From CAYVBE01 sp964572825 (lineage in GTDB: Bacteria; Planctomycetota; Brocadiia; SM23-32), in the NCBI GenBank assembly GCA_964572825.1, contig CAZNGS010000017.1, forward strand, positions 1 through 64,000: a stretch of DNA of 64,000 nt, read 5' to 3'. Position 1 is the stretch's first letter, and the number at the start of each line of letters is the position of its first letter. Position numbers and translations under genes: made by a program. Positions 1 to 8,182 of the stretch are shown one piece after another. Below the pieces are notes generated by a model, which worked only from the letters and a program-made list of their open reading frames with translations, did no database searches and was not told where the DNA came from.

Positions 1-91
1 CGAACATAAAGTCTGCCACCTCTGAACATTTTCACAATGACACAGCGTGGCGCCAGGAGCCGAGCAGCGTAATGTCGAAAGTCGAGCTGAG
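1..91 (-). repeat. Dispersed repeat X, copy 1
   Basis: Read on the minus strand, bases 51-90 match 15030-15069 at 35 of 40 positions. The similarity continues weakly to base 1, where both copies end in the same word (tatgttcg). A 17-base core also occurs at 31008-31024. The element may extend past the window edge. No gene in bases 1-190 looks real. Confidence 0.6.
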
Positions 92-190
92 AGCGGGAAG
101 GAAAAGGCCCTCAGCGCACGGACATGCAAAACCACGCGGCGGCCCAAACCGCGCGATTTCGCACGTTCGACACCACGGGCTTCCGCTCGC

Positions 191-1129
191 TCAGGCATCG
201 CTCGTTTCCACGGTAGGCCTGATGTTCAGTCCGTGAATCTGTCGCCTGAAGACGGGCTGGAGGTCGAGAAGGACGAAATCCGCGAGAGCATCCGTAGCGC
301 AGGGCCAGTCCCGCAGTGCACGCTCCGCCTCGCCGCATAGCCGCATCACCTGTTCCCGTGCGCGCCCCTGGCCTGCGGGGCCCGCCCCTGCCAGCGTCGG
401 CTTCCCACGACGGGCATCGGTCCCCAGTGTCTTGCCGGCCGCATCGTCCGTCCCGATCGTGTCCAGCAGGTCGTCGGCCACCTGGTAAGCGGTGCCGACC
501 AGGTAGCCCGCCCGTTCAAGGGCGGTCGCCGGGGGGCCTTCATCACTGGCGGTCACCCGGGCGGCAAAAGCGAACAGCGGCCCCGTGGTCCCACGTGCCC
601 GCGCCAGATAGGCCTCTGTGTCCAGTTCGCCGCCGAGCGCAAGCAGATCCTGCCGGGCTTCCACACGGGCCACCTCGGTTAGCTTCGAGCTAAAGGCCCG
701 GACCCACGCCAGGCGTGTTCGGCCGATCATCTCGAATGCCCCGCACAGCAGAAGGTCTCCCAGGAGGATGGCTCCCTTCCGACCGTACCTGCGCCACAGG
801 GTGGGGCGGTGGCGTCGCATCGAGCCTCCGTCGATCACGTCGTCATGGCAGAGACTGGCCGTATGAACCAGCTCGACGGCGGCGCAGGCATGCAGCAGGT
901 CCGCACGCGTCCCCGGGGCAGCCGACCGCCCGGCCAGTCGGGCGGCCAGCCTGGTCCGCAGCATCTTGCCCCCGGTCAGGACCGCAAGGGCTTCACCCGC
1001 AACGAAAGGCCCCAGCAGTTCCCGCACGCACGCGCACGCCAGCTCCTGGACCGCCCCCACAGTATCGCGCAGTTCTTCGTCCAATCCCCGATCCCCCCGG
1101 ATTCGGCGGTTCTGTCCCCCGGCCGCCAT
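191..1129 (-). CDS. Polyprenyl (isoprenyl) diphosphate synthase
   Basis: A trans-isoprenyl diphosphate synthase of 312 residues, which chains isopentenyl diphosphate onto an allylic diphosphate to make quinone side chains or carrier lipids. The family signatures are present: GGKMLR near residue 53, the first Asp-rich motif as DDVID followed by RRHRPT near residue 95, and the second Asp-rich motif DDLLD near residue 220. The ATG at 1129 has GGGAG about 8 bases upstream. It diverges from the PurF-like gene. Product chain length cannot be read from the sequence; hepta- or octaprenyl types are typical of this subfamily. Confidence 0.88.
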   Translation of the reverse strand: MAAGGQNRRIRGDRGLDEELRDTVGAVQELACACVRELLGPFVAGEALAVLTGGKMLRTRLAARLAGRSAAPGTRADLLHACAAVELVHTASLCHDDVIDGGSMRRHRPTLWRRYGRKGAILLGDLLLCGAFEMIGRTRLAWVRAFSSKLTEVARVEARQDLLALGGELDTEAYLARARGTTGPLFAFAARVTASDEGPPATALERAGYLVGTAYQVADDLLDTIGTDDAAGKTLGTDARRGKPTLAGAGPAGQGRAREQVMRLCGEAERALRDWPCATDALADFVLLDLQPVFRRQIHGLNIRPTVETSDA

Positions 1130-1180
1130 TCATCTTCTCCCAGCCTGACGCGACCGACGGGGCGCGTCAAATAGAGCTCT

Positions 1181-1210
1181 CGTGGAAAACCACGCTGAAT
1201 CTGCTAAGAT
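1181..1210 (+). promoter_or_regulatory. Hairpin and possible -10 element upstream of the PurF-like gene
   Basis: Bases 1181-1194 form a perfect stem-loop (CGTGG, loop AAAA, CCACG). TAAGAT at 1205-1210 could be a -10 box for the gene starting at 1252. No good -35 is seen because the hairpin occupies that place, so it may be an operator. This is inference from pattern only. Confidence 0.3.
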
Positions 1211-1251
1211 ACTCCCCGGCGGGAGAACGCAACCTGTTCGCGGGAGGAACA

Positions 1252-2643
1252 ATGAGCGGCATTTTCGGCGTCGCATCGCAGGCGGACTGTATAGAAGACC
1301 TATTCTACGGCACCGATTACCACTCCCACCTGGGCACCGAGTTCGGCGGGCTGGCGGTCCAGTCGGACCGGCTCTACCGCGCCATCCATCGCATCTCCCA
1401 CGGGCAGTTCAAGAACCTGTTCAACGACTTCTACCAGCAGCACACGGCGCGCATGGGGGTGGGGGTCATCAGCGACTTCGACCCTCAGCCAATCGTGGTG
1501 GAGAGCCGGTTCGGCACGTTCACCCTGGTCACCACCGGCCTGATCACCAACGCGCGCGAATTGGGGGAGGCGCTGGTGCAACAGGGGGTCACGTTCAGCG
1601 AGGTGCTGGAGGGCCGGCTGAACCAGACCGAACTGGTGGCCAAGATGATCGCCCAGAGCGAGGACGTGGTGAGCGGCATCCACCGGGTGTTCGACCGAAT
1701 CGAGGGGGCGGTTTCCCTGCTGCTGATGACGGAAGGGGGCATCTACGCCGCCAGTGACCGGCATGGACGCTTCCCCCTGGCGCTGGGCATCCGCGACGGC
1801 ACCTTCGCCGCGGCCAGCGAAACCTGCTCCTTCCCGAACCTGGGGCTCAGGGTGCAGAAATACCTCCAGCCCGGAGAGATTGCCTTCTTCGACGGGGCCG
1901 GACTGAGAGATTCCACGGGGGCCGACGGCAGGCGGAAGATATGCTCCTTTTTGTGGATCTACACCGGCTACCCGGCCTCCAGCTACGAGGGGGTCTCCGT
2001 GGAGCGTGTGCGGGAGAGATGCGGCCAGGCCCTGGCCCGCAAGGACACCGTCAGGGCCGACCTGGCGTCCGGCGTGCCGGACAGCGGCACGGGTCACGCC
2101 GTCGGATACGCCATGGAAAGCGGCCTGCCGTTCCGCCGCCCCCTGGTGAAGTACTCCGCCGGCTACGGGCGCAGTTACACGCCGCCCTCCCAGAAGGTCC
2201 GCGATCGCATCGCCAAGATGAAACTGATCCCCATCGAGGATATCTGCCGGGCAAACCGCCTCATCGTGTGCGAGGATTCCATCGTGCGGGGCACCCAGTT
2301 GAAAAACCTCACCATCCGGAAGCTGTGGGACGCCGGTGCGGCCGAGGTCCACGTCCGGGTGGCCTGCCCGCCCCTCATGTTCCCCTGCCGCTACAACCTC
2401 TCCACCCGCTGCCTGGAGGAGCTGGCGGCCCGGCGGGCCATCCGCGCCCTCGAAGGAGGAGTTGTCGAAGACCTCGCCCCCTACCTGCAGGAGGGTTCGT
2501 CCAAATACCAGGCCATGATCGACTGGGTCCAGGAAGACCTGGGGTGCACCAGCCTGGTATATCTATCCCTTCCCGAGATGGTCGCCGCCATCGACCTGCC
2601 GGAAGCGGACCTGTGCACCTACTGCTGGACCGGAAGGACATAG
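1252..2643 (+). CDS. PurF-like amidophosphoribosyltransferase paralogue lacking the catalytic Cys
   Basis: 463 residues with the two-domain layout of glutamine PRPP amidotransferase (first step of purine synthesis): an N-terminal Ntn glutaminase-like domain and a C-terminal phosphoribosyltransferase domain. The PRPP loop reads CEDSIVRGTQ near residue 340. Cys231, Cys379, Cys455 and Cys458 sit where the [4Fe-4S] PurF of Bacillus carries its cluster ligands. The protein starts MSGIFGV, so the nucleophile that is Cys in active PurF (MCGI) is Ser. Glutamine hydrolysis is therefore doubtful; it may use ammonia or have another role. The start at 1252 is chosen because the N-terminus must align with the Ntn fold; the open frame upstream is non-homologous. 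Confidence 0.82.
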   Translation: MSGIFGVASQADCIEDLFYGTDYHSHLGTEFGGLAVQSDRLYRAIHRISHGQFKNLFNDFYQQHTARMGVGVISDFDPQPIVVESRFGTFTLVTTGLITNARELGEALVQQGVTFSEVLEGRLNQTELVAKMIAQSEDVVSGIHRVFDRIEGAVSLLLMTEGGIYAASDRHGRFPLALGIRDGTFAAASETCSFPNLGLRVQKYLQPGEIAFFDGAGLRDSTGADGRRKICSFLWIYTGYPASSYEGVSVERVRERCGQALARKDTVRADLASGVPDSGTGHAVGYAMESGLPFRRPLVKYSAGYGRSYTPPSQKVRDRIAKMKLIPIEDICRANRLIVCEDSIVRGTQLKNLTIRKLWDAGAAEVHVRVACPPLMFPCRYNLSTRCLEELAARRAIRALEGGVVEDLAPYLQEGSSKYQAMIDWVQEDLGCTSLVYLSLPEMVAAIDLPEADLCTYCWTGRT

Positions 2644-2661
2644 GCGCGCCTTCGGCGCTCC

Positions 2662-3474
2662 TCAGCCCAGCACGCAGACGCAGCCGGGATGCTCCAGCCG
2701 CAGGGCCACCGTCTCCGAAAGTTCGAACTCGTAGAACGGGCCCGCCGGCCCGATGAAGCCGGCCGTCAGGTCCTGGCCCAGCACTATGGTGGCAAACTGC
2801 CGTCCACTGGCGATCAGCACGCCTCCCGACGAGAGGGCGGGGGCCTTCACGACCCCTTCTGTCACCAGGGCTTTCACGTGGTCCATCTCCACCATGTTGC
2901 CCTGCCTGTAGCGGCGGAACAGCAGGTTGTACCGGGCGGGCGCCAGCGCCAGCGCATACAGCCCGTGGAAGCCGGCCTCGTCCAGCATACCGGCCGCTTT
3001 GGACAGATCGTCCAGAGCCTGTCCCGGCTCTTCCCACTCGCTCAGGTCCAGCGATTGACTACCCTCGGTGTTCAGCAGTCCGGAGGTCCCCAGCGCCTCG
3101 GAACCGTAGAGGAGCAATTGATCCTCCCGGCGGGCGCAGGCGATGGCTGCGTGCCCCACGTCCGCCACCCCAAAGGGCAGGCCGGTCTCTTCGTGCACGG
3201 CAATGTCGCGGACGCCGATCCGGAATGTCTTCCGGATCCCGAGCAGGGGCGTCACGCACTGACCGCTCACGCTCGCGAGGGTCTCCGACTCCTCTTCGAA
3301 CACGGCTTCCTCGCCCACCAGGGCGGCGGTCCCCAGACCGTAGGGGCCCTCGACGTGGAGGAGCCGGCGCGCCGACAACTGGCCGGCGGCAGCACCCATG
3401 GCAGTTTCGTCTATCCTCTCCCAAACGTCGTCCCCGAAGGGCGCGTCCTCTCGATGCAGATGATGGTGAGACAT
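2662..3474 (-). CDS. Encapsulin shell protein (family 1, HK97 fold)
   Basis: 270 residues, the usual size of a family 1 encapsulin (linocin M18-like). Recognisable landmarks are RLLHVEGPYGLGTAAL near residue 37, FRIGVRDIAVHEETG in the E-loop region, a DQLLLYGSE stretch, and GQDLTAGFIG near residue 237 followed by the C-terminal beta strands. It should assemble into an icosahedral protein shell. The gene lies 66 bases downstream of a ferritin-like cargo gene that ends in a shell-targeting peptide, so the pair forms an iron-storage nanocompartment. A purine-rich stretch (GGGGGTAGAAGG) precedes the ATG. It converges with the PurF-like gene, 18 bases apart. Confidence 0.92.
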   Translation of the reverse strand: MSHHHLHREDAPFGDDVWERIDETAMGAAAGQLSARRLLHVEGPYGLGTAALVGEEAVFEEESETLASVSGQCVTPLLGIRKTFRIGVRDIAVHEETGLPFGVADVGHAAIACARREDQLLLYGSEALGTSGLLNTEGSQSLDLSEWEEPGQALDDLSKAAGMLDEAGFHGLYALALAPARYNLLFRRYRQGNMVEMDHVKALVTEGVVKAPALSSGGVLIASGRQFATIVLGQDLTAGFIGPAGPFYEFELSETVALRLEHPGCVCVLG

Positions 3475-3540
3475 CCTTCTACCCCCTTGTCAATGTCCGA
3501 ATTTGCTCCAGCCGCATCATGAGTGAGCGGGCCCCGGAGC

Positions 3541-3921
3541 CTACTCCTTCAAATCCCCCACGGTGGGAATATCCTCATCTTCTCCGCCTTCGGACTCGGC
3601 CTCTTCGGCGGCACCCCTCTTCTGAAGCTCCTCCACCATCTCGTTGACCTCTTCGACTCCCGACGCCACGAAACCGTCCTCGTCGGGCGCCAGTATGCTG
3701 AGCAGACGCTGGAACTCGCCCACGTGCTCCCGCTCCTCGTTGGCGATGTCGTGCAGCACCGCCGCGGCCAGCTCGTTATCCGTTGCATCCGCGTGGGCCT
3801 CGTAGAGATGGATGGCCTCGTGCTCGGCCGCAATGTTCAGCCGAATGGCCCGGATCAACTCCTCCCTGGTCAGCTTCCGGTCCGGCACTTTGCCACTGAA
3901 CGGATTGACGAATTCCGGCAT
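3541..3921 (-). CDS. Encapsulated ferritin-like cargo protein
   Basis: 126 residues. Two ferritin-type helices carry likely metal ligands in AEHEAIHLYE (Glu33, Glu35) and NEEREH (Glu62, Glu65, His66). The N-terminal segment NPFSGKVPDRKLT is typical of encapsulin-associated ferritin-like proteins. After an acidic linker (residues about 104-117) the last nine residues, IPTVGDLKE, match the consensus targeting peptide that docks cargo inside encapsulin shells. The family forms annular oligomers that oxidise Fe(II) and pass iron into the shell. A strong AGGAGGG site lies 7 bases before the ATG. The gene is first in a two-gene operon with the shell gene. Confidence 0.92.
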   Translation of the reverse strand: MPEFVNPFSGKVPDRKLTREELIRAIRLNIAAEHEAIHLYEAHADATDNELAAAVLHDIANEEREHVGEFQRLLSILAPDEDGFVASGVEEVNEMVEELQKRGAAEEAESEGGEDEDIPTVGDLKE

Positions 3922-3947
3922 GCGTGAACCCTCCTTTCCGAGTAACC

Positions 3948-3973
3948 GGAGCGGAAGCCCGGGCTTCCGCTCC
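3948..3973. promoter_or_regulatory. 26-bp perfect palindrome upstream of the ferritin gene
   Basis: Bases 3948-3973 are a perfect 26-base palindrome (arms GGAGCGGAAGCCC) with no loop, 27 bases before the ferritin start codon. On the minus strand it has no following T-run, so a plain intrinsic terminator for the upstream PfpI gene is unlikely. It could be a repressor operator or an mRNA stem that controls the ferritin-encapsulin operon. A second, looser 9-bp inverted pair (3987-3995 and 4032-4040) lies just upstream. Confidence 0.45.
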
Positions 3974-4050
3974 CTCTGAACAGCCTGTCCGAAACCGTTC
4001 TGCGGATCGCGCGCGGGCGCCTCATCCAGCCGTTTCGGACCCGCTGGTCC

Positions 4051-4554
4051 TCAACGACCGATGGCCCGGAAAACCTCCCGACAGAAAGCCGGCAGGTCGG
4101 GCGGGAAACGGCTGGTGATCAGCTTGCCGTCCACCACGACCTCCTCGTCCACGTACCGCGCACCGGCCGCCTTCAGGTCGTCGCGTACCCCCTGCCAGCA
4201 GGTGGCGCGCCGCCCCTCCAGCACTCCGGCGGACATCAGCGTCTGGGCGCCGTGGCAGATGGCGGCCACCACCTTCCCGTCCTCCATCATCCGTCGCGCC
4301 GCCGCGACGGCGTCCTCGTTGAGCCGCACCGTCTCGGGAGCCTTTCCGCCCGGGAGCACCAGCAGATCGTAGTCGTTCGCATCCACTTCGCCGAAGCTGA
4401 GCCCCGCTTCCACCTGGTAGGAATGCTTGCCGGTGATCGGCCCTCTCTCCGGCGCGGCTATATCGACATCGATTCCCTCTTCAAGCAGCCGATAATACGG
4501 ATACAGCAGCTCGCTGTCCTCGAAATCATCCGCAGCCAGTATCAAAGCCTTCAT
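4051..4554 (-). CDS. DJ-1/PfpI family protein
   Basis: 167 residues of the class I glutamine amidotransferase-like DJ-1/PfpI superfamily. It opens with a Rossmann-like strand, has the VLPGGKAPE loop near residue 70 and the nucleophile elbow AICHGAQ near residue 100. The buried Glu expected near residue 18 may be the Glu of DFEDSE. Members act as proteases, glyoxalases or protein deglycases; which applies here cannot be decided. The ATG at 4554 is chosen because GGGGGCG lies just upstream and the fold starts there; an in-frame ATG at 4587 would add 11 unrelated residues. It is upstream of the ferritin/encapsulin pair on the same strand, 129 bases away. Confidence 0.88.
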   Translation of the reverse strand: MKALILAADDFEDSELLYPYYRLLEEGIDVDIAAPERGPITGKHSYQVEAGLSFGEVDANDYDLLVLPGGKAPETVRLNEDAVAAARRMMEDGKVVAAICHGAQTLMSAGVLEGRRATCWQGVRDDLKAAGARYVDEEVVVDGKLITSRFPPDLPAFCREVFRAIGR

Positions 4555-4944
4555 TGACGCCCCCCGAAGACGAGAGCAAAGATGCACATCCTGTCACCCC
4601 ATGGCCCCGGGTGGGCGCTCTGGTCCCGCCTGAGCCAACGACCACCTTTCCCTTGTAGTCGATAACTGCTCCGCTGTCAAAGGGGAAAATCGGTGCCTTG
4701 GGATTCAGGCCGCTCAGAGTTTGCCGTGGCAGATGGGGTCCTCATCGGGGACGCTTCCGGCGCAGCGGCTCCGGTCGGGGGTGGACTGGGGGGACAGAGG
4801 CGGGCCCGCAGCGGACCACCCCGACCAGGCGCCGCGTGCCACAAACCCGGTGTCCGCATCGCCGACACGCCGTCACCGGGGGGGTCTGGAGGCGTTTGCC
4901 GGTCGCCGTGTCGTCACTCTGCGTGAATCAGTGTCAATCTGTGG
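4555..4944. other. Intergenic stretch, repeat remnant at its end
   Basis: About 390 bases with no convincing gene. Bases near 4918-4946 carry wording (gaatcagtgtcaatctgtgg) resembling the short gaatc/aatctgtgg heptad-type repeats found dispersed in many bacterial genomes. The TAA stop of the membrane protein at 4945 falls directly against it. I see no RNA gene here. Confidence 0.35.
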
Positions 4945-5436
4945 TTACGTGCCGTCCGCCGTTGTGGCTGAGCCGGCGGCGCTGAGGACCTGCTCCAGAT
5001 GCTCGACGCGGGATTCCAGACGCCGGACCTTCTTGCGGAGCCCCAAGATGAAAATGCCCGCCACCAGTGAGAGCACGATCAAGGCAATGCCCAGGACGAA
5101 ACCGGTCGATATCTCCCGCTCGGACGAGGCACCGGCGCGGGCCTTGTCGTTCTGCCTCTCCGCCTCGGGGTCGGGCGGCGGTGGCGCATGCGTCGCGTAG
5201 GGATACCGTCCCTCCAGCGGAGGCATGACGATCTTCTTGCCTTCTTCCTCGGGAGCACTTTCCCCCCCTCTGGCCTGTCCTTCGTCGGCCGAGTCGTCCT
5301 CGGGCTGGAACAGCGTGCCGGCCTTGACGGAGGGCTGCTTTACCTTGAGGGCGGGCCGTTCGGGAGCCTCTTCGCTCCGGCGGCCAGCGGCCTTCTCGCC
5401 CTCAACGGTGGGCTTTGTCGTTTCTGGTTCGTTCAC
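4945..5436 (-). CDS. Small membrane protein with acidic N-terminus and coiled coil
   Basis: 163 residues, family not recognised. The first two thirds are charged and proline-rich, probably disordered and cytoplasmic. One transmembrane helix follows at about residues 112-132 (VLGIALIVLSLVAGIFILG), then a short Lys/Arg-rich stop-transfer and a predicted coiled coil (RRLESRVEHLEQVL). It starts 29 bases downstream of the parA stop on the same strand, so co-transcription is likely. A membrane anchor or partner for the ParA-type ATPase is possible but is inference from position only. Confidence 0.7.
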   Translation of the reverse strand: MNEPETTKPTVEGEKAAGRRSEEAPERPALKVKQPSVKAGTLFQPEDDSADEGQARGGESAPEEEGKKIVMPPLEGRYPYATHAPPPPDPEAERQNDKARAGASSEREISTGFVLGIALIVLSLVAGIFILGLRKKVRRLESRVEHLEQVLSAAGSATTADGT

Positions 5437-5465
5437 TTGCTATGGCCCCGTTTTCTGTTGACCAC

Positions 5466-6302
5466 TCACCCGGCCTTCGCGTCGGTCCGGGACGGGGGCG
5501 GCGGCATTTTCTGTACGGTGCCGCGCCGGTTCTCCCGGCCAGCGCTCTCCATGGCGATCACCTCGCGGGCCAGGGCGCGGTAGTCTTCCGCCCCGTGGCA
5601 CTCGGGATCGTACTGCGTGATGGGCAGGCCGAAACCCGGAGCCTCTGCCAGGCGGACGTTCTGGCGCACAATGGTCTTGAAGACGCGCGAACCGAAATGG
5701 CCCCGGATGTCCTCCAGTATCTCCTTGCCCAGGCAGGTGCGGGCATCGTGTTTGCACGCCACCACGCCGGTCAGGCGCAGGGAATTGTTCGCCGCGCGCT
5801 TCACACGCCCCAGCGTGTGCAGCAGCTTGCCCAGGCCCTGCAGGGCAAAGAACTCCGTCTGCAGGGGGATGAACACCTCCTCGACCGCGCTGACGGCGTT
5901 CAGGGCGAGGATGCCCAGCGAGGGCGGCGAGTCCACAAGCATGTAGTCATACGGCCCGGGCAGGCGCTCCAGAGCCCGGCGCATGACCAGCAGCCGGTCC
6001 GGCCGATCGGATATCTCCACACCCAGCCCGGCCAGGTCGATGCTGGCGGGAACGAGCTCGAGCCCCCGCACGCAGGTGGTCCGGACCACGTCCGCCGGCT
6101 GGTCTTCGCCCCGAACCAGGGTGTAGAGGGACGGATCGCCCGGCGAGAGCTCCGTGCCGAAATGGATCGACAGGTTGGCCTGGGGGTCCGCGTCCACCAG
6201 CAACACCCTCTGCCCCGTTTCCGCCAGGGCGGCGCCCAGATTGGCCACCGTGGTCGTCTTGCCCACTCCCCCCTTCTGGTTGATCACGACTATCTTTCTC
6301 AC
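5466..6302 (-). CDS. ParA/Soj family ATPase
   Basis: 278 residues with a deviant Walker A motif KGGVGKTTT at residues about 10-18, DADPQANLS, and Walker B in VDSPPSLG. These mark a ParA/MinD-type ATPase used in chromosome or cargo positioning. The GTG at 6302 is the first start that fits the family; the reading frame is open much further upstream but that part is non-homologous. AAGGCGGGG precedes the start. The C-terminal 25 residues are basic and proline-rich. No parB lies next to it, unusual for a chromosomal Soj, so it may be an orphan ParA that positions another cargo. Confidence 0.85.
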   Translation of the reverse strand: MRKIVVINQKGGVGKTTTVANLGAALAETGQRVLLVDADPQANLSIHFGTELSPGDPSLYTLVRGEDQPADVVRTTCVRGLELVPASIDLAGLGVEISDRPDRLLVMRRALERLPGPYDYMLVDSPPSLGILALNAVSAVEEVFIPLQTEFFALQGLGKLLHTLGRVKRAANNSLRLTGVVACKHDARTCLGKEILEDIRGHFGSRVFKTIVRQNVRLAEAPGFGLPITQYDPECHGAEDYRALAREVIAMESAGRENRRGTVQKMPPPPSRTDAKAG

Positions 6303-6388
6303 CGTCCGCCCCGCCTTTCGTGCACAGTGCTGCTTTGACCAGACTACATGAAAGGCGAACCGGCACGGCCGATTCAAGGCCGGAAAGA

Positions 6389-6418
6389 TTGAAATCGCCC
6401 GGCCCCTTCGGGTATGCT
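6389..6418 (+). promoter_or_regulatory. Possible promoter for the topoisomerase VI B gene
   Basis: TTGAAA at 6389-6394 and TATGCT at 6413-6418 are separated by 18 bases, a fair sigma70-type match on the plus strand. It would give a leader of about 170 bases before the ATG at 6597. Confidence 0.35.
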
Positions 6419-6596
6419 GTGCATGGGGTTGGAAAGGTTGCGCCGGGAAGCGGACCGGGGTCGCCCGCCTCCTGATCCGTATCTGCCGCAGGGAAGGCGG
6501 GTTGAGACACCGAGGATTCATCAAAAGCGGTGACCCGGGCGGCTCCGGGCAACAGGAGCAACTGATCATTATGGCAGAGGCGAGGTAAAAGGAAAT

Positions 6597-8180
6597 ATGG
6601 CCAAAAAAGGCTCCGACAATTCCCGCAAAGGTCTGACCGCTGCCGAGTTGGCGCTCCAGCAGCGGGAGATCAGCATCAGCGAGTTTTTCACCAAAAACCG
6701 GCACCTGCTGGGGTTCGACAATCCCAAGCGGGCCCTGCTGACAACCGTCAAGGAGGGGGTGGATAATTCGCTGGACGCCTGCGAGGAGGCGGGCATCCTG
6801 CCGGAAATCTGGATCGAGATAACCCAGAACGGCAGCGAAGACCGCTTCCGGGTGAGCGTGCGGGACAACGGCCCGGGCATCGTCAAGAAACAGATACCCC
6901 GCATCTTCGGCAAGCTGCTCTACGGCAGCAAGTTCCACCGACTGAAGATGAGTCGCGGCCAGCAGGGCATCGGCATCAGCGCGGCCGGCATGTACGGCCA
7001 CCTGACCACGGGCAAGCCCGTCACCATCACCAGCAGAACAAAACCCGGCGCTCCCGCCCACTACTACCAGGTCATCGTCAACACAAAGGACAACGAACCG
7101 AAGATCGTCCGGGAGCGTGAGGTCGAGTGGGAGAGCGAGCAGGGGACCCAGGTGGAGATCGAGCTGGAGGGCACCTTTCAGCGAGGCAAGTGGAGCGTTG
7201 ACGAATACCTGGAGGAGACCGCCACGGCGAACCCCCACGCCTCCCTTCATTACTGCGCCCCGGACGGCGAAGAGCAGCATTTCGAGCGGGTGACCCAGGA
7301 GCTGCCCCCCGAACCCCAGGAGATCAAGCCCCATCCCTATGGCATAGAGCTGGGCACGCTGATCAAGATGCTCCACGAGACCAAGAGCCGCAAGCTCCAG
7401 ACCTTTCTGCGCAATGACTTCTGCCGCGTCAGCAGGCGGGCCTCCCTGGAGATCTGCGAGCGGGCCGGCATCTACGAGAACGCCCGCCCCAAGCGGGTGG
7501 CCCAGAAGGAGGCCGAGAAGCTGCTGAAAGCCATGCGGGAGACCAAGCTGCGACGGCCACCCATGGACTGCATCTGCCCCATCGGCCAGGACCTGATCGA
7601 GGCCGGCATGCGCAAGGAACACGAGGCGGGTTTCTACACCTCCGTCACGCGCAAGCCGGCCGTCTACCGCGGCATCCCCTTCGTGGTGGAAGCCGGCGTG
7701 GCCTACGGGGGCGAGATCAAACCCGACACCTCCGCCAAGGTCATGCGGTTCGCCAACCGGGTGCCGCTGCTCTACAGCAGCGGGGCCTGCGTGATGACCC
7801 GGGCCGTCGCGGAAACCAACTGGCGCCAGTACGGCCTGGACCAGTCAAACGGCAGCATCCCCACCGGTCCGGTGCTGATGTTCGTTCACGTGGCCAGCCC
7901 CTGGGTGCCGTTCACCAGCGAAAGCAAGGAAGCCGTCGCGGACTACCCCGAGATCAAAAAGGAGATTACCCTGGCGCTGCAGGAATGCGCCCGGGACCTG
8001 CGTCGCTTCCTGCGGCGCAGGAAACGCCGCGCCGAAGAGAAACGCAAGCGCGAATACATCGAGAAATACATCCCCCACATCGGCGAAGCGCTCCAGGAGA
8101 TCCTCACCTTCTCCGACGGCGAGCGGGACAAGATCATCACCGACCTGACCGAAGTGCTGAAGCGCAGCCGCGCCGGCTGA
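6597..8180 (+). CDS. top6B: DNA topoisomerase VI subunit B
   Basis: 527 residues, the full length of a topoisomerase VI B subunit. The N-terminal GHKL ATPase shows the N box (EGVDNSLDACEEAG near residue 58), G1 box (VRDNGPGI near 88) and the long G2 loop (GQQGIGISAAGMYG near 122). A helix-two-turn-helix segment (FLRNDFCRVSRRASLEICE, residues about 265-285) and the transducer domain follow, ending in a Lys/Arg-rich helix. Subunit B binds ATP and gates strand passage, but cleavage needs subunit A (Spo11-like). No A gene follows: the next gene is convergent and 2 bases away. The start has AAGGA upstream. Confidence 0.93.
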   Translation: MAKKGSDNSRKGLTAAELALQQREISISEFFTKNRHLLGFDNPKRALLTTVKEGVDNSLDACEEAGILPEIWIEITQNGSEDRFRVSVRDNGPGIVKKQIPRIFGKLLYGSKFHRLKMSRGQQGIGISAAGMYGHLTTGKPVTITSRTKPGAPAHYYQVIVNTKDNEPKIVREREVEWESEQGTQVEIELEGTFQRGKWSVDEYLEETATANPHASLHYCAPDGEEQHFERVTQELPPEPQEIKPHPYGIELGTLIKMLHETKSRKLQTFLRNDFCRVSRRASLEICERAGIYENARPKRVAQKEAEKLLKAMRETKLRRPPMDCICPIGQDLIEAGMRKEHEAGFYTSVTRKPAVYRGIPFVVEAGVAYGGEIKPDTSAKVMRFANRVPLLYSSGACVMTRAVAETNWRQYGLDQSNGSIPTGPVLMFVHVASPWVPFTSESKEAVADYPEIKKEITLALQECARDLRRFLRRRKRRAEEKRKREYIEKYIPHIGEALQEILTFSDGERDKIITDLTEVLKRSRAG

Positions 8181-8182
8181 TC

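Noticed and set aside
715..1251. Upstream extension of the PurF-like frame
   Set aside because: It lies antisense to the polyprenyl synthase and has no family similarity; the Ntn fold must start at MSGIFGV.
3948..3973. Intrinsic terminator of the PfpI gene
   Set aside because: A strong stem but no T-run on the minus strand after it, and it lies right before the ferritin start.
6303..7622. Upstream extension of the ParA frame
   Set aside because: It is antisense to topoisomerase VI B; the ParA fold starts at 6302.
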